Of a stretch of 64,000 nucleotides of DNA, positions 1 through 8,140 are shown one piece after another. The first letter of the stretch is position 1; each line of letters begins with the position of its first letter. The notes beneath the pieces are model-generated. The model ran no database searches. It worked only from the letters and a program-made list of their open reading frames with translations, and was not told the DNA's origin. Source of the DNA: Lysinibacillus sp. KCTC 33748 (GTDB lineage: Bacteria > Bacillota > Bacilli > Bacillales_A > Planococcaceae); NCBI RefSeq assembly GCF_002237755.1, contig NZ_MWSJ01000026.1:1-64000 (forward strand), read 5' to 3'. Made by a program: the position numbers and the translations under genes.

Positions 1-9
1 GCAAAATTA

Positions 10-43
10 AAAATGAGTCCGGTTCAATACCGAACTCATTTTA
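10..43. terminator. hairpin with flanking A/T runs
   Basis: An inverted repeat (AATGAGT.CCGGT / ACCG.AACTCATT) is flanked by A-rich and T-rich tracts, the form of a bidirectional intrinsic terminator. The gene it would serve lies outside the window on the left. Positions 44-204 hold only an IS end and no gene. Confidence 0.5.
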
Positions 44-67
44 CTCAAGCTGCCTAATGAAATAACC

Positions 68-93
68 GTGTCTAACTTTTAGGGGTCACTTCA
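68..93. repeat. IS3-family-type terminal repeat, solitary
   Basis: The sequence GTGTCTAACTTTTAGGGGTC and the following ACTTCA match the style of IS3-group inverted ends (TGTCTAAC..TTGGGG..CAGTTCA). A near copy lies at 17323-17355, including the preceding AATAACC. No transposase accompanies this copy, so it reads as the scar of a lost insertion sequence. Confidence 0.5.
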
Positions 94-204
94 ATAATTG
101 TGGAAGGCATTAAAAAGAACTTTTAAATTTAAAATACTTGTTTTATAGCATTATTTAATTAATTTATAAGTTATTACTTAATACGGTACCCTCGATAAAA
201 AGAT

Positions 205-485
205 TTAATAAGATAGCATTTCTTCAATATCTCTGATTAGAAAATTAATATCACTTTCGTAACTACTTAACTCCTTTAACATCATCTCAAATTCAGATTT
301 AGCTTTCTCCTTTAACTCATTAGCTTCTAACACGGTTGCTATTCTATTCGACAATTGTTTCACTAATGGATCCAAATCTTTTGAAGCATCGATTAGTGGA
401 AGAATAAAGTTTGATTTCAACTTTATATCATCTTCACTTCATCTTTATATGCTGCGTTTATATTAGAACTTGTAACACCCAATAG
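205..485 (-). pseudogene. small secreted helical protein, frameshifted remnant
   Basis: The last 71 codons form an open frame with a TTG start at 420 but no convincing ribosome binding site. Reading upstream in another frame gives a hydrophobic stretch ending in a signal-peptidase-like site (LLGVTSSNINA, then AYKDEVK), which rejoins the first frame as DDIKLKSNF after a one-base shift near 430. I infer an exported protein of roughly 100 residues rich in helix-forming residues, broken by a frameshift; its original start would run into the divergent gene at 508. The family is not recognised. It could instead be a short intact cytoplasmic ORF. Confidence 0.4.
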
Positions 486-507
486 AACAATGAAAAGAGG
501 TTTTAAA

Positions 508-1053
508 ATGTTAAATCCTAAGACAAAATTATTCACTGTACTTGGAATGTCAACAGCATTATTACTAGGAGCTGGCAGTGCCTATGCTACTCAAAAAAAA
601 GAAATAAATGAGTCGATAGAAACTGTAAATTCTATTAAAGCACCAATCCCTAAAGAAATTCAAACAATTAAAGAACCAACCCCTGAAGAAATCCAAAAAG
701 TATTAGAAGGTAAACCTACACCTTCAAATATTAAAGTCGAAGGTTTATTTTCTTTAAACGGTAAACCTGATTATACTGCAGACTTTTATTTGAACGATGA
801 AATTTTATTGTCTTTATTAAAAATAAACGCACAAGAATTAAAACAAGAATTGGCAACAGGAAAATCTGTAGTGGAGATTGCAGCTTCTAAAAACGTTACT
901 AAACAACAAGTAATTAATGTCATTTCAAAAACACAGACTGATGTACAATTTCAGGGTGAAAATGTCGATAGTAAACAATATGAGCAAATGTTAAAAAATA
1001 TTGAACCAAAAGTGATACATGTCATCGAGCATAAAACTGAAACTCCATGGTAA
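508..1053 (+). CDS. small secreted protein with ELKQEL..GKSVVEIA motif
   Basis: About 181 residues. The start is the ATG at 508, because the upstream ATG at 490 lies within the ribosome binding site (AAAGAGG, seven bases before 508). An N-terminal signal peptide (about residues 1-27, LLLGAGSAYA) is followed by a Pro/Glu/Lys-rich linker. The folded part carries the motif LLKINAQELKQEL..GKSVVEIAASKNVTKQQVI, resembling the ELKxxLxxGKSLAEIA segments found in many secreted Bacillus proteins. No catalytic residues are recognised; export is inferred from the signal peptide. A decayed paralogue lies at 1806-2218 on the other strand, and a scrambled ABC-permease relic lies between the two. Confidence 0.8.
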   Translation: MLNPKTKLFTVLGMSTALLLGAGSAYATQKKEINESIETVNSIKAPIPKEIQTIKEPTPEEIQKVLEGKPTPSNIKVEGLFSLNGKPDYTADFYLNDEILLSLLKINAQELKQELATGKSVVEIAASKNVTKQQVINVISKTQTDVQFQGENVDSKQYEQMLKNIEPKVIHVIEHKTETPW

Positions 1054-1144
1054 AAATAAATTAACTCATCAGTAATAAAATGACAAGATAAACATCGATA
1101 ATAACATAATATACCAATAAAACGCGATTACTGAGCAAAAAGTA

Positions 1145-1190
1145 AAAGGGTGATACATATTATATTTGACTAATATGTATCACCCTTTAT
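1145..1190 (+). terminator. strong intrinsic terminator after secreted protein gene
   Basis: An 18-bp nearly perfect inverted repeat (AAAGGGTGATACATATTA and its complement) with an 8-base loop is followed by TTTATATATT, about 90 bases after the stop codon at 1053. Confidence 0.8.
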
Positions 1191-1210
1191 ATATTATGAC
1201 TTAATTCAAA

Positions 1211-1513
1211 TCTATTTCCGTAGCTGAACCTGATTCTCCTCGTACACCCGCTATTCCCGCTCAACTTGCCTCTTCTTCTTCTAAAGCTCCTACTAATTTA
1301 AGCCCATCCGAAATTCCGAAAGTATTGGTTAAACAGAGGATCCAATTGATAAAATTGATGTAAGTGTAACAGGTGGGGATTTAGGAAAAATGTTGGGGAT
1401 TGGACTAACTATTGCTAAAATAATGTTATTTCCCGCCCAGTTTTTTCTTGCTGAATCAGCAACTTTTTGTGATGCATTTTGGATAGCGCATCCTCCCAGC
1501 ATCAAATTTGTAA
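1211..1513. pseudogene. scrambled relic of a FtsX/MacB-type ABC permease
   Basis: Three blocks match the intact permease gene at 18103-19554. Block 1 (1211-1331) matches the 19102-19250 region, complement-sense, and includes the Gly-rich loop codons. Block 2 (1333-1421) encodes, on the plus strand, EDPIDKIDVSVTGGDLGKM, matching the permease's C-terminal part in the opposite sense. Block 3 (1435-1513) returns to the complement sense and matches the N-terminal part near 19395-19470. The order and the inverted middle block show rearrangement with loss of most of the gene, not simple point decay. This is a dead second copy. Confidence 0.75.
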
Positions 1514-1612
1514 AACGCTTTTTATCAATGATTTAAAGAAAATGTAATATCTATCTTTAATGGCACTTTTCAATTCGTGCCAGAAATGAGTTCATGTAAC
1601 TTTATAAAAAGA

Positions 1613-1655
1613 ACAGATTATACAAAGGGTTAACAAAACCATTTGTATAATCTGT
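1613..1655. terminator. hairpin, possible terminator
   Basis: ACAGATTATACAAA and its complement TTTGTATAATCTGT enclose GGGTTAACAAAACCA. It resembles in style the terminator at 4433-4483. It sits between two pseudogenes, so the gene it served is unknown. Confidence 0.5.
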
Positions 1656-1805
1656 ATCCTTACTAATTCTATAATTAATGATATCACCGGTTTGATATGT
1701 TTTTAAAGTGGTAAGAAAATTTATTACCGTTTATTTGTACTCAATTACTTGTAATACTATTATTTCGATACATTTAGAATATTCTTCTATCGTTTCTTTT
1801 GTTTC

Positions 1806-2218
1806 TCATCCTTTAAACTGCACCTCTTTTTGTGCTTTAGCAATATCCACAATCACTTCTTGTGTAGATCCATTCTTAGATGATGCAATTTCTACAACCG
1901 ATTTACCAGTTATCAATTCTTGTTTTAATTCTGTTGTATTCATATTTAATAAAGAAAATAGGTCCTTATTATTTAAGAATGCATTAGCAAAGTAATCAGG
2001 CTGATCATTCGTTGTAAACAAATCCTCATCAGTAAAACTATATTGAGTTGATAGCTCTTTACTTTCTTATTTTGTTGTATCATCCGTTTTTGTGTTGACT
2101 ATTTATACGGGTTTTACTAACTCTTCTTTCTGAATTTGTTTAGCGTAGGTATACCCACAGCGCCTACTTAAAATGCTGTTGAAATACCAAGTGCAATGAA
2201 TAAATTCTTTTTACTCAT
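1806..2218 (-). pseudogene. decayed paralogue of the secreted protein at 508-1053
   Basis: The gene begins with ATG at 2218 after the same leader layout as the paralogue (AAAAGAGG, then ATTAAA, then ATG), encoding MSKKNLFIALGISTAF followed by an in-frame TAA. More stops and frame changes follow in the linker. The last 71 codons remain open and keep the paralogue's motif (MNTTELKQEL..GKSVVEIASSKNGSTQEVI). Positions 2219-2579 upstream hold only its promoter region and AT-rich spacer with no gene. Confidence 0.8.
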
Positions 2219-2579
2219 TTTAATCCCTCTTTTCATTTATTTGTACAACATAAATAATTATTGCAGAACAATGTACAGATAAAATCAAGATTAGGTGAAT
2301 TCGGAATGAAACCTCCAACAGAATTTAAAAAGATGAATCCTATTCAATTTCGAATTCTAATCGCAACTTAGAATGCGAAGTCGCTTTTATGAATTGTCAT
2401 TAGGTGGTACAATGACACGCCATCATTCTCTAGAAAGTAGATTGACAATTGTACTCGAGTGAAAAAGTGAAACTACCGTTTGTTTAAATTCTTTATTATA
2501 CTTTTTTGACACACTAGTTAGACACGTCACCTCGTATTCTCAATTTTATTGATTTATATAATACATCCACCTAAATTTT

Positions 2580-3419
2580 TCACAATCGTTTATCGTTGTG
2601 GAAATTTAAAGGGAAATGAAGGAAGTCATTATAAACCCCAAACTTATACCCTCTTTCCTTATAAAAAGAAATAATGTTTGGAAGTACTTGAAGTGTTTGA
2701 CTTACTTCGTGCATGAGTACAACTTCTATATCTCTCGAAGTTCCATTTTTAACGTTTTCTACAATTTGATATGGGTTATTTTTCAATTTCCAGTCTAAAG
2801 AATCAATTGTCCAATCCCATACTTTAATATTCGCTTCTACAATTTGGTTGCGCAGTTGTTCATTATCTAAGCCTGGAACTGAACCATATGGAGCTCTAAC
2901 TAATTTAGGATTTTCACCTGTAAGATCATGAATTATAGCAATTGTTTCATTCATTTCTTGTACAAATTTACCGTCTGTGTACAAACGTTTACTATTATGT
3001 GTCATGCTATGTGCTCCTACATAATGCCCTTCAGACGTAGCTCGTTTTACATTGTCTTGTAAATTCGTATTCTGTAAATTAACCCCTTGCATAAAAAAAG
3101 TTGCTTTTACATCATGTTCTTTTAATACATCTAAAAATCGTCCCGTCAATTGACTAGGACCATCATCAAATGTTAGATATACAACTTTTCCTACGGGTTT
3201 AATCGATAGTTTATTCTCTATTTTAGGCTCCTCTTTTATGACTTCACTTTGTTCCTTTGGTGCTATTTGTTTACTTTGTTCCGTTGCAATTATTTTGACA
3301 GATGATGCTTCGGGCTTCTCTCTCATATAGAACATTAGAATAGTAGTTAAAACCATTCCTATTATTATCCAACTTTTCATGATAATTTTTCGTGATGTTT
3401 TTGTTTTCAAATTGTTCAA
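2580..3419 (-). CDS. membrane-anchored polysaccharide deacetylase (NodB domain)
   Basis: 279 residues. An N-terminal hydrophobic segment (about residues 15-30) and a polar linker lead to a NodB homology domain starting VVYLTFDDGPS. The metal-binding motifs are visible: TFDDGP (catalytic Asp pair), HSMTHN (His ligands), RAPYGS, and a late LMHE segment. Such enzymes remove acetyl groups from cell-wall N-acetylglucosamine or related polymers outside the membrane. The annotated start is TTG just after AGAGGAGAGG; a second TTG four codons on has better spacing, so the first residues are uncertain. It is divergent from the amidase at 3694 and convergent with nothing. Confidence 0.88.
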   Translation of the reverse strand: MNNLKTKTSRKIIMKSWIIIGMVLTTILMFYMREKPEASSVKIIATEQSKQIAPKEQSEVIKEEPKIENKLSIKPVGKVVYLTFDDGPSQLTGRFLDVLKEHDVKATFFMQGVNLQNTNLQDNVKRATSEGHYVGAHSMTHNSKRLYTDGKFVQEMNETIAIIHDLTGENPKLVRAPYGSVPGLDNEQLRNQIVEANIKVWDWTIDSLDWKLKNNPYQIVENVKNGTSRDIEVVLMHEVSQTLQVLPNIISFYKERGYKFGVYNDFLHFPLNFHNDKRL

Positions 3420-3693
3420 CCTCTCCTCTTCAAAAGTTAGTTTAATTGAACAATATAAAGATAAAATGCAGATTGTGTCGAGTTAAATTAAAGAAGATTA
3501 CTGACTCTATTTAATTGAATGGTGTATGATAACTTTCCTTTCTCAACGGTTCATCGATTTATCTTTGAACCTAAAGCACAGTCAGGAATTAGTTTTACTT
3601 CATATTTATCCTTTCTTCATTTTATCTTTATCTAGGTATCTTACTATTGGTTCACGTTAAGCAGTTGAATTTAATAGTTGGAGTATGAAAAAA

Positions 3694-4404
3694 ATGAAGA
3701 AAAATAGTTGGAAGTATCTTTTAGTATCTATTAGTTGTGCTAGTATTGTTTATCTAATGTATGTTACTCAAGGTAATCGTGCTGAGATAATTGAAATTGA
3801 CAATACTATAGTAGAAAGTAGTACCATTGATTTATTAGAAGGAAAAAACATTGTGATTGATCCTGGCCATGGCGGCGTTGATATTGGCACAACTGGCTTA
3901 ACCTATGGAACAAGAGAAAAAGAGGTGAATCTTACAGTAGCACTAAATATTAAGCAGGAGCTTGAAAAAAGAACAGCCGCAACAGTCATCCTAACACGTG
4001 ATAAAGATATAGATTTAGGGCGTAATCAAATAGAAGCTTTACAAAAAAGAATTCAAATTGCCGATGATGCTTCAGCTGATTTGTATATTAGTATTCATCA
4101 CGACGCTTTTACCGATCCTAGTGTTAACGGAATAACTGTTCATTACAGCTCACATCAAAATAAGGGTGAAAATTTAGCTAAAATCCTGCTAACATCTATC
4201 TTTAGGCAAAGTAATGATGCCAAAAATCGTGGTGTAAAAGACAGTGATTTTTATGTTTTAAAGAACAATTCTGCTCCTGCAGTATTACTAGAACTGGGCT
4301 TTACGTCAAATAAAGAAGATGAAATCCGAATGGTTTCTAAAGATTTTCAAAGCAAAACTGCTATATCTATCGTAGATGGGATAATTGAATTCTTTACAAA
4401 ATAA
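3694..4404 (+). CDS. N-acetylmuramoyl-L-alanine amidase (Amidase_3, CwlD-like)
   Basis: 236 residues from the ATG at 3694, chosen because TGGAG at 3679-3683 is spaced ten bases from it but only one from the ATG at 3685. One N-terminal transmembrane helix is followed by an Amidase_3 domain: IVIDPGHGGVDIGTTG (zinc His), REKEVNL (Glu ligand), SIHHDAF (second His), and PAVLLELGFTSN (catalytic Glu). It cleaves the bond between muramic acid and the stem peptide in peptidoglycan. Length and layout match CwlD-type cortex or wall amidases. The divergent deacetylase and the two-component system downstream suggest an envelope-remodelling cluster. Confidence 0.9.
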   Translation: MKKNSWKYLLVSISCASIVYLMYVTQGNRAEIIEIDNTIVESSTIDLLEGKNIVIDPGHGGVDIGTTGLTYGTREKEVNLTVALNIKQELEKRTAATVILTRDKDIDLGRNQIEALQKRIQIADDASADLYISIHHDAFTDPSVNGITVHYSSHQNKGENLAKILLTSIFRQSNDAKNRGVKDSDFYVLKNNSAPAVLLELGFTSNKEDEIRMVSKDFQSKTAISIVDGIIEFFTK

Positions 4405-4432
4405 AAACAATATGAAATTATGTAGCTCCATA

Positions 4433-4483
4433 AAAAACAGCTCATACGAATGGTTTATAAAACCGTTTGTATGAGCTGTTTTT
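4433..4483. terminator. bidirectional intrinsic terminator
   Basis: AAAAACAGCTCATACGAATGG pairs with the complementary right arm ending AGCTGTTTTT around a short ATAA loop. It lies between the convergent amidase and histidine kinase genes and has A and T runs on both sides. Confidence 0.85.
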
Positions 4484-6327
4484 CACTCTTTAATTGGTAG
4501 ATAAAAATAAAACTGTACGCCATTATTTGTATTGCAAACACCGTATTCTACCCCATGTAGCATTAATATATTTTTCGAAATTGCCAGTCCTAAGCCAGTA
4601 CCACCGTCTGACCTTTTTCTAGAAGCATCAATCCGATAAAAGCGCTCCCAAATTTTCTCTAGATGTTCTTTTTCAATATGAGCACCTTTATTCTCCACAC
4701 TTATTTTCACCAGTTCTCCTTTCACCTCCAACGCCAAAATTATTCTTTCTTGCAAAGGAGAATATCGGATAGCATTTGTCAAAAAATTCGTAAGAACCTG
4801 TTCGATATGGCGTTTGTTGGCTTCTACTTTAATCTGTGATACATGGGTTTCAACTTGCAATTGTTTTTGTTGTATTTCAGGCATTAATTTTTCGCAAATC
4901 TCTTCTAATAGTGAATGAATATAAAAAGAATCTATTTTCATTTTATATGTTCCCGATTCATACTTTGCTAATTCAAGCATATCGATAATCAATAAATCCA
5001 TCTTATCAACTTCTTTTTCCAATGCATCGAAATAATACTCTTTCTTATGTTTTGCAACATTCCCTCTCAATATTGTTATACAGCTTTTCATAATACTTAA
5101 AGGTGTTTTTAATTCATGTGATACACCAGAAATAAACTCTTTACGCGTATTTTCTAGCTTTTTTTCCTTTTCAATGTCTTGCTGTAACTGTTCAATATAC
5201 ATACTTAACCCGTTCGAAAGTAAGTTGATATTCCTCGATAAATTTCCAATTTCATCATTTGAATGAACAGCAATTGTCTCAGAAAAATCTAAATTCGCTA
5301 TTTTCTCCGTTGTATGAGTAATCCTTAATAATGGCTTTGCAATTTTTATTGAATAGTAATAAGATGCCAATAATATTAATAAAGAAACAAAAGCAACAAT
5401 GTAAATATAATATTCTTCAATCATTTGCACAGCTTCATCAACTGGTTGTAGCGAAGTCATTGAAAATATATATGAATTCGTTTCATCTGATTTTGCAATT
5501 AAAATCTTATATTTAATATCATTTTGTTCATAATTAATTAGTTGTGTAGTGAAATTAGGAAAATCAAGTTTATCTAATAATAACTTATTTTGAAAATCTT
5601 TAATTTGCTCTAAAAATAATGAATTAGAATAAATGACGTTGGATAAATCATTACTTTCTGGAAGTTGAATATTAATAATTTCCCCTCCTAGATTAACCAA
5701 ATCAGAATTTTCATTAGATATAAATACTTCTTTTAAATTTTCCCTAGTTCCTCCTATTTTTTCATAGAGCATATTATTTGTGAAAGTAAAAGATTTTGCC
5801 AATATATTTTGATTTCTACTATCCGCTTCATTATTAATATTTATTTCGGCTGGTTCAATCATTATTTCGATTGGAATTATTTGCGACTCTTTCAAGAATC
5901 CAATTATATATACTTGACTGTTCTTCAATAATGATTCCGACAACTGGACCGAATTATCCTCATCAATCATATATAAAGGAACTTTAGTTGTTTTCATACC
6001 AATTAGTTTTTGATAATACTCATTTAACTGTATTTCAATGTAGAAATCATCCTCATGCTTTAAAAGACCATACTGATCCAATATTGTAATCCAAGCATTA
6101 TTTTTTTCAGCAAAATCTCTTTCAAGCTGCTGAATTTTTGCAATGTCGTTACTATTTTTACGATATTCTTTTTCAAATACAGTTAAATTGGATTCTAAAT
6201 CTTCTACTTTTTTATTCATATAAAATTGTTTGAAGAATATTGTTTGTCCGACAAAAATGGTAGCCAATATAAGTATACAAAGCATTGTTGTTAATAAAAA
6301 CAACTTAAATACAATTCCTCTTTTCAT
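4483..6327 (-). CDS. sensor histidine kinase (HAMP-HisKA-HATPase)
   Basis: 614 residues. Transmembrane helix 1 (about 8-30), a large extracytoplasmic domain (about 32-300), transmembrane helix 2 (about 306-328), then HAMP (about 330-380), HisKA with phosphoacceptor His404 in SGVSHELKTP, and an ATP-binding domain with N-box NAIRYSP and G2-box GGTGLGLAISKN. It senses an unknown envelope signal and phosphorylates the regulator encoded immediately upstream. Its start overlaps the regulator stop by four bases (ATGA), so the pair is translationally coupled. The extracellular domain is not one I can assign. Confidence 0.92.
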   Translation of the reverse strand: MKRGIVFKLFLLTTMLCILILATIFVGQTIFFKQFYMNKKVEDLESNLTVFEKEYRKNSNDIAKIQQLERDFAEKNNAWITILDQYGLLKHEDDFYIEIQLNEYYQKLIGMKTTKVPLYMIDEDNSVQLSESLLKNSQVYIIGFLKESQIIPIEIMIEPAEININNEADSRNQNILAKSFTFTNNMLYEKIGGTRENLKEVFISNENSDLVNLGGEIINIQLPESNDLSNVIYSNSLFLEQIKDFQNKLLLDKLDFPNFTTQLINYEQNDIKYKILIAKSDETNSYIFSMTSLQPVDEAVQMIEEYYIYIVAFVSLLILLASYYYSIKIAKPLLRITHTTEKIANLDFSETIAVHSNDEIGNLSRNINLLSNGLSMYIEQLQQDIEKEKKLENTRKEFISGVSHELKTPLSIMKSCITILRGNVAKHKKEYYFDALEKEVDKMDLLIIDMLELAKYESGTYKMKIDSFYIHSLLEEICEKLMPEIQQKQLQVETHVSQIKVEANKRHIEQVLTNFLTNAIRYSPLQERIILALEVKGELVKISVENKGAHIEKEHLEKIWERFYRIDASRKRSDGGTGLGLAISKNILMLHGVEYGVCNTNNGVQFYFYLPIKE

Positions 6328-7004
6328 CGTATTTCCTCAAATTTATAACCTGTTCGAACAATCGTTTTTATACATGTGGAATGGTCGCCTAATTTGTTTC
6401 GCAAGTTTCGCATGTGACTATTAATCGTTCGGTCATCTCCAATATGTTCATAACCCCATACTTTTGTTATAAGCTGCTCTCTAGTTATAACTATCCCTTT
6501 ATTTTCCATTAAATACAATAGCATTTCATATTCTGTATGCGTTAATGAAATCTCTTCATTATTTACTTGTACTGTCCTAGACGGAATATAAATTTTAATG
6601 CCGCCGCTTTCTAGATAATCACCTACTACACCATTTTTCTGTTCCCGTTGATGTAATAACCTTTTGGCACGTGCTAATAAAACTAGTGGATTGTAAGGTT
6701 TCGTTACATAATCATCGGCTCCTAATTCAAAACCTAATAATGTATCATCTTCATCTGTACGAGCAGTCAACATAATAATTGGGATATTTGAAGTTTTTCT
6801 AATTCGTCGGCAAATAGTCCATCCATCTAATTTAGGTAGCATAATATCTAATATAATTAAACTAAGCTCATTTTCTTGAAATACCTTTAGTGCCTCTTCA
6901 CCATCTTTAGCTTCTAAAACCGAATAACCTGCATTTAGAAAATAATCTTTAAGAATTTCTCGTAAAATATCCTCATCTTCTATAATTAATATTGGATCAA
7001 TCAT
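6324..7004 (-). CDS. OmpR/PhoB-family response regulator
   Basis: 226 residues. Receiver domain with acidic pocket (IIEDED), phosphoacceptor Asp53 in LIILDIMLPKLDGW, conserved Thr in MLTAR and Lys in VTKPYNP. The winged-helix output domain ends TIVRTGYKFEEIR. It is the first gene of a two-gene operon with the kinase. A perfect 11-bp inverted repeat 48-74 bases upstream (7052-7078) is a plausible operator. Targets are unknown, though the neighbouring amidase and deacetylase are natural candidates. Confidence 0.93.
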   Translation of the reverse strand: MIDPILIIEDEDILREILKDYFLNAGYSVLEAKDGEEALKVFQENELSLIILDIMLPKLDGWTICRRIRKTSNIPIIMLTARTDEDDTLLGFELGADDYVTKPYNPLVLLARAKRLLHQREQKNGVVGDYLESGGIKIYIPSRTVQVNNEEISLTHTEYEMLLYLMENKGIVITREQLITKVWGYEHIGDDRTINSHMRNLRNKLGDHSTCIKTIVRTGYKFEEIR

Positions 7005-7051
7005 TTTTATCCCCTGCTTAATTATTTAATATTCTAAGTTCATTCTAACCA

Positions 7052-7078
7052 AGATTAAATGTAAGTAACATTTAATCT
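7052..7078. promoter_or_regulatory. palindrome upstream of two-component operon
   Basis: AGATTAAATGT and ACATTTAATCT form a perfect inverted repeat separated by five bases, just upstream of the response regulator start at 7004. It has no adjacent T run, so an operator is more likely than a terminator. The regulator that binds is unknown. Confidence 0.4.
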
Positions 7079-7378
7079 ATTTATATGAACTTTACATGTC
7101 CATATTAAGCGAGTAAGTAAGTTGAATCAACGTCATTGCCATATCTTTATTTAATCTTCATATCAGGTAAAATCTATGCAAATAATTCATTCTTTTCTGG
7201 ATATCTAATAAAAAGCTGTTGAGAAATAAAATGCACCCTTTGTGAAGAACTTGTAAAATGAAGTTAGGCAACTTGTTGAAGCTCCTGCCTGTACTTTGCT
7301 GGCGGCAGCTTTTTCCCCTACTGAACAGATGCCCAATTTATTGAAGTTCAGTTCCATCTGATTCCCCAGTTGAATAAA

Positions 7379-7405
7379 AAAGGAGCCGTTTAGGCAGCTC
7401 AAAGA
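7379..7405 (-). terminator. intrinsic terminator facing left
   Basis: On the minus strand GAGCTGCCTAAACGGCTC is followed by CTTTTTTATT. It lies downstream of the broken frame at 7459-7660, suggesting that frame was once a gene. The spacer 7079-7378 holds no gene I can support. Confidence 0.5.
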
Positions 7406-7458
7406 TGTTCAACTAATACGAACATCCCCTTTAGCTGAATAAGAGAAATTTTAAAGTT

Positions 7459-7660
7459 TCATTTTTAATCCATCGTGCGGTGCTATAATACCTATTCGTT
7501 CAGAAACAAGTAAAGCATTGAACCAAGTGACAACCGCATTCTCTTGCACGATGTTGCCCATCGTTTAAGTTCAGTTCCTATCCCTTTCCCACGTCCAGAA
7601 GAGGATGTTTACATATGCTTAAAAGTCACCATATATCCTAGAGGAGGAATAAGATAGAAA
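7459..7660 (-). pseudogene. possible GNAT acetyltransferase tail, broken
   Basis: Minus-strand frames give SGRGKGIGTELKRWATS, resembling the acetyl-CoA loop of GNAT enzymes (R/QGxGxG/A). A shifted frame reads on as VVTWFNALLVSERIGIIA to a stop near 7459. Upstream stops and the frame change mean it cannot be intact. The GNAT assignment rests on one motif and is weak. Confidence 0.3.
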
Positions 7661-7711
7661 GTAATTCGGGATATTATATCTTTACCTCCTTCCTCAAAAA
7701 GGGGAAATAAG

Positions 7712-7748
7712 AAAAAGCAACCTCTTATTTTAAGAAAGATTGCTTTCT
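7712..7748 (-). terminator. terminator after resolvase fragment
   Basis: On the minus strand AAAGCAATC and GGTTGCTTT enclose a 13-base loop and are followed by TTCTTATTT, just past the resolvase stop codon. Confidence 0.5.
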
Positions 7749-7927
7749 TGTAAATAATATTCATATTCTTTGACTCTTCTATAAAATGTATTACTCTTCA
7801 TCCCTACTTTTTGTATTGCCTCTACTGCAGTAATTTTATGATTTTTCCACGCTTGATTCACGTCTCCAACTTTTAGATTCTCTTCTGCTCCTGGGCGACT
7901 GTACTCTTCTTCGATGAAACTCTTTAT
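7730..7927 (-). pseudogene. serine recombinase/resolvase C-terminal fragment
   Basis: About 65 residues matching the C-terminal helix-turn-helix of resolvase-type serine recombinases: SRPGAEEN, then NHKITAVEAIQKVGM, then KSNTFYRRVKEYE. The catalytic Ser domain is absent. The apparent GTG start (7928-7930) already belongs to the adjoining group II intron fragment, so the gene was cut by a junction there. It keeps its natural stop and terminator. Confidence 0.65.
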
Positions 7928-7928
7928 C

Positions 7929-8079
7929 ACCTAGCCTTATATAAGATTCGTGTTACTCGGACTGGTGTTTTGCCTCCAGATTCCGCGTCACCACGGACAC
8001 CCTTGCTTTTGGCTAACCTCTACTTCTGTCTTCGTGGTTTGGGACTTGCACCCTATAGTTCATACGCATGCCGGGGCAC
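7929..8079 (-). mobile_element. group II intron 5' fragment (domain I remnant)
   Basis: Reads on the minus strand from GTGCCCCGGCATGCGTATGA at 8079 and matches, with scattered substitutions and a short deletion, the first part of the larger intron at 13668-15556 (5' end GTGCGCCCGGCATGCG). It ends abruptly at the resolvase remnant. No reverse transcriptase or domain V follows, so it is an inert truncated copy. Positions 8080-8140 hold no feature. Confidence 0.75.
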
Positions 8080-8140
8080 ATTAAAAACCAACCTTATTTA
8101 TTCTCCCAGATTAAACGGAAAGGAGATCTTGCGGATAGCT

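Noticed and set aside
1708-1995. 95-codon plus-strand frame
   Set aside because: Antisense shadow of the decayed secreted-protein paralogue, whose motif is on the minus strand.
7205-7402. 65-codon minus-strand frame
   Set aside because: It spans a terminator hairpin, has no start signal and no recognisable composition.
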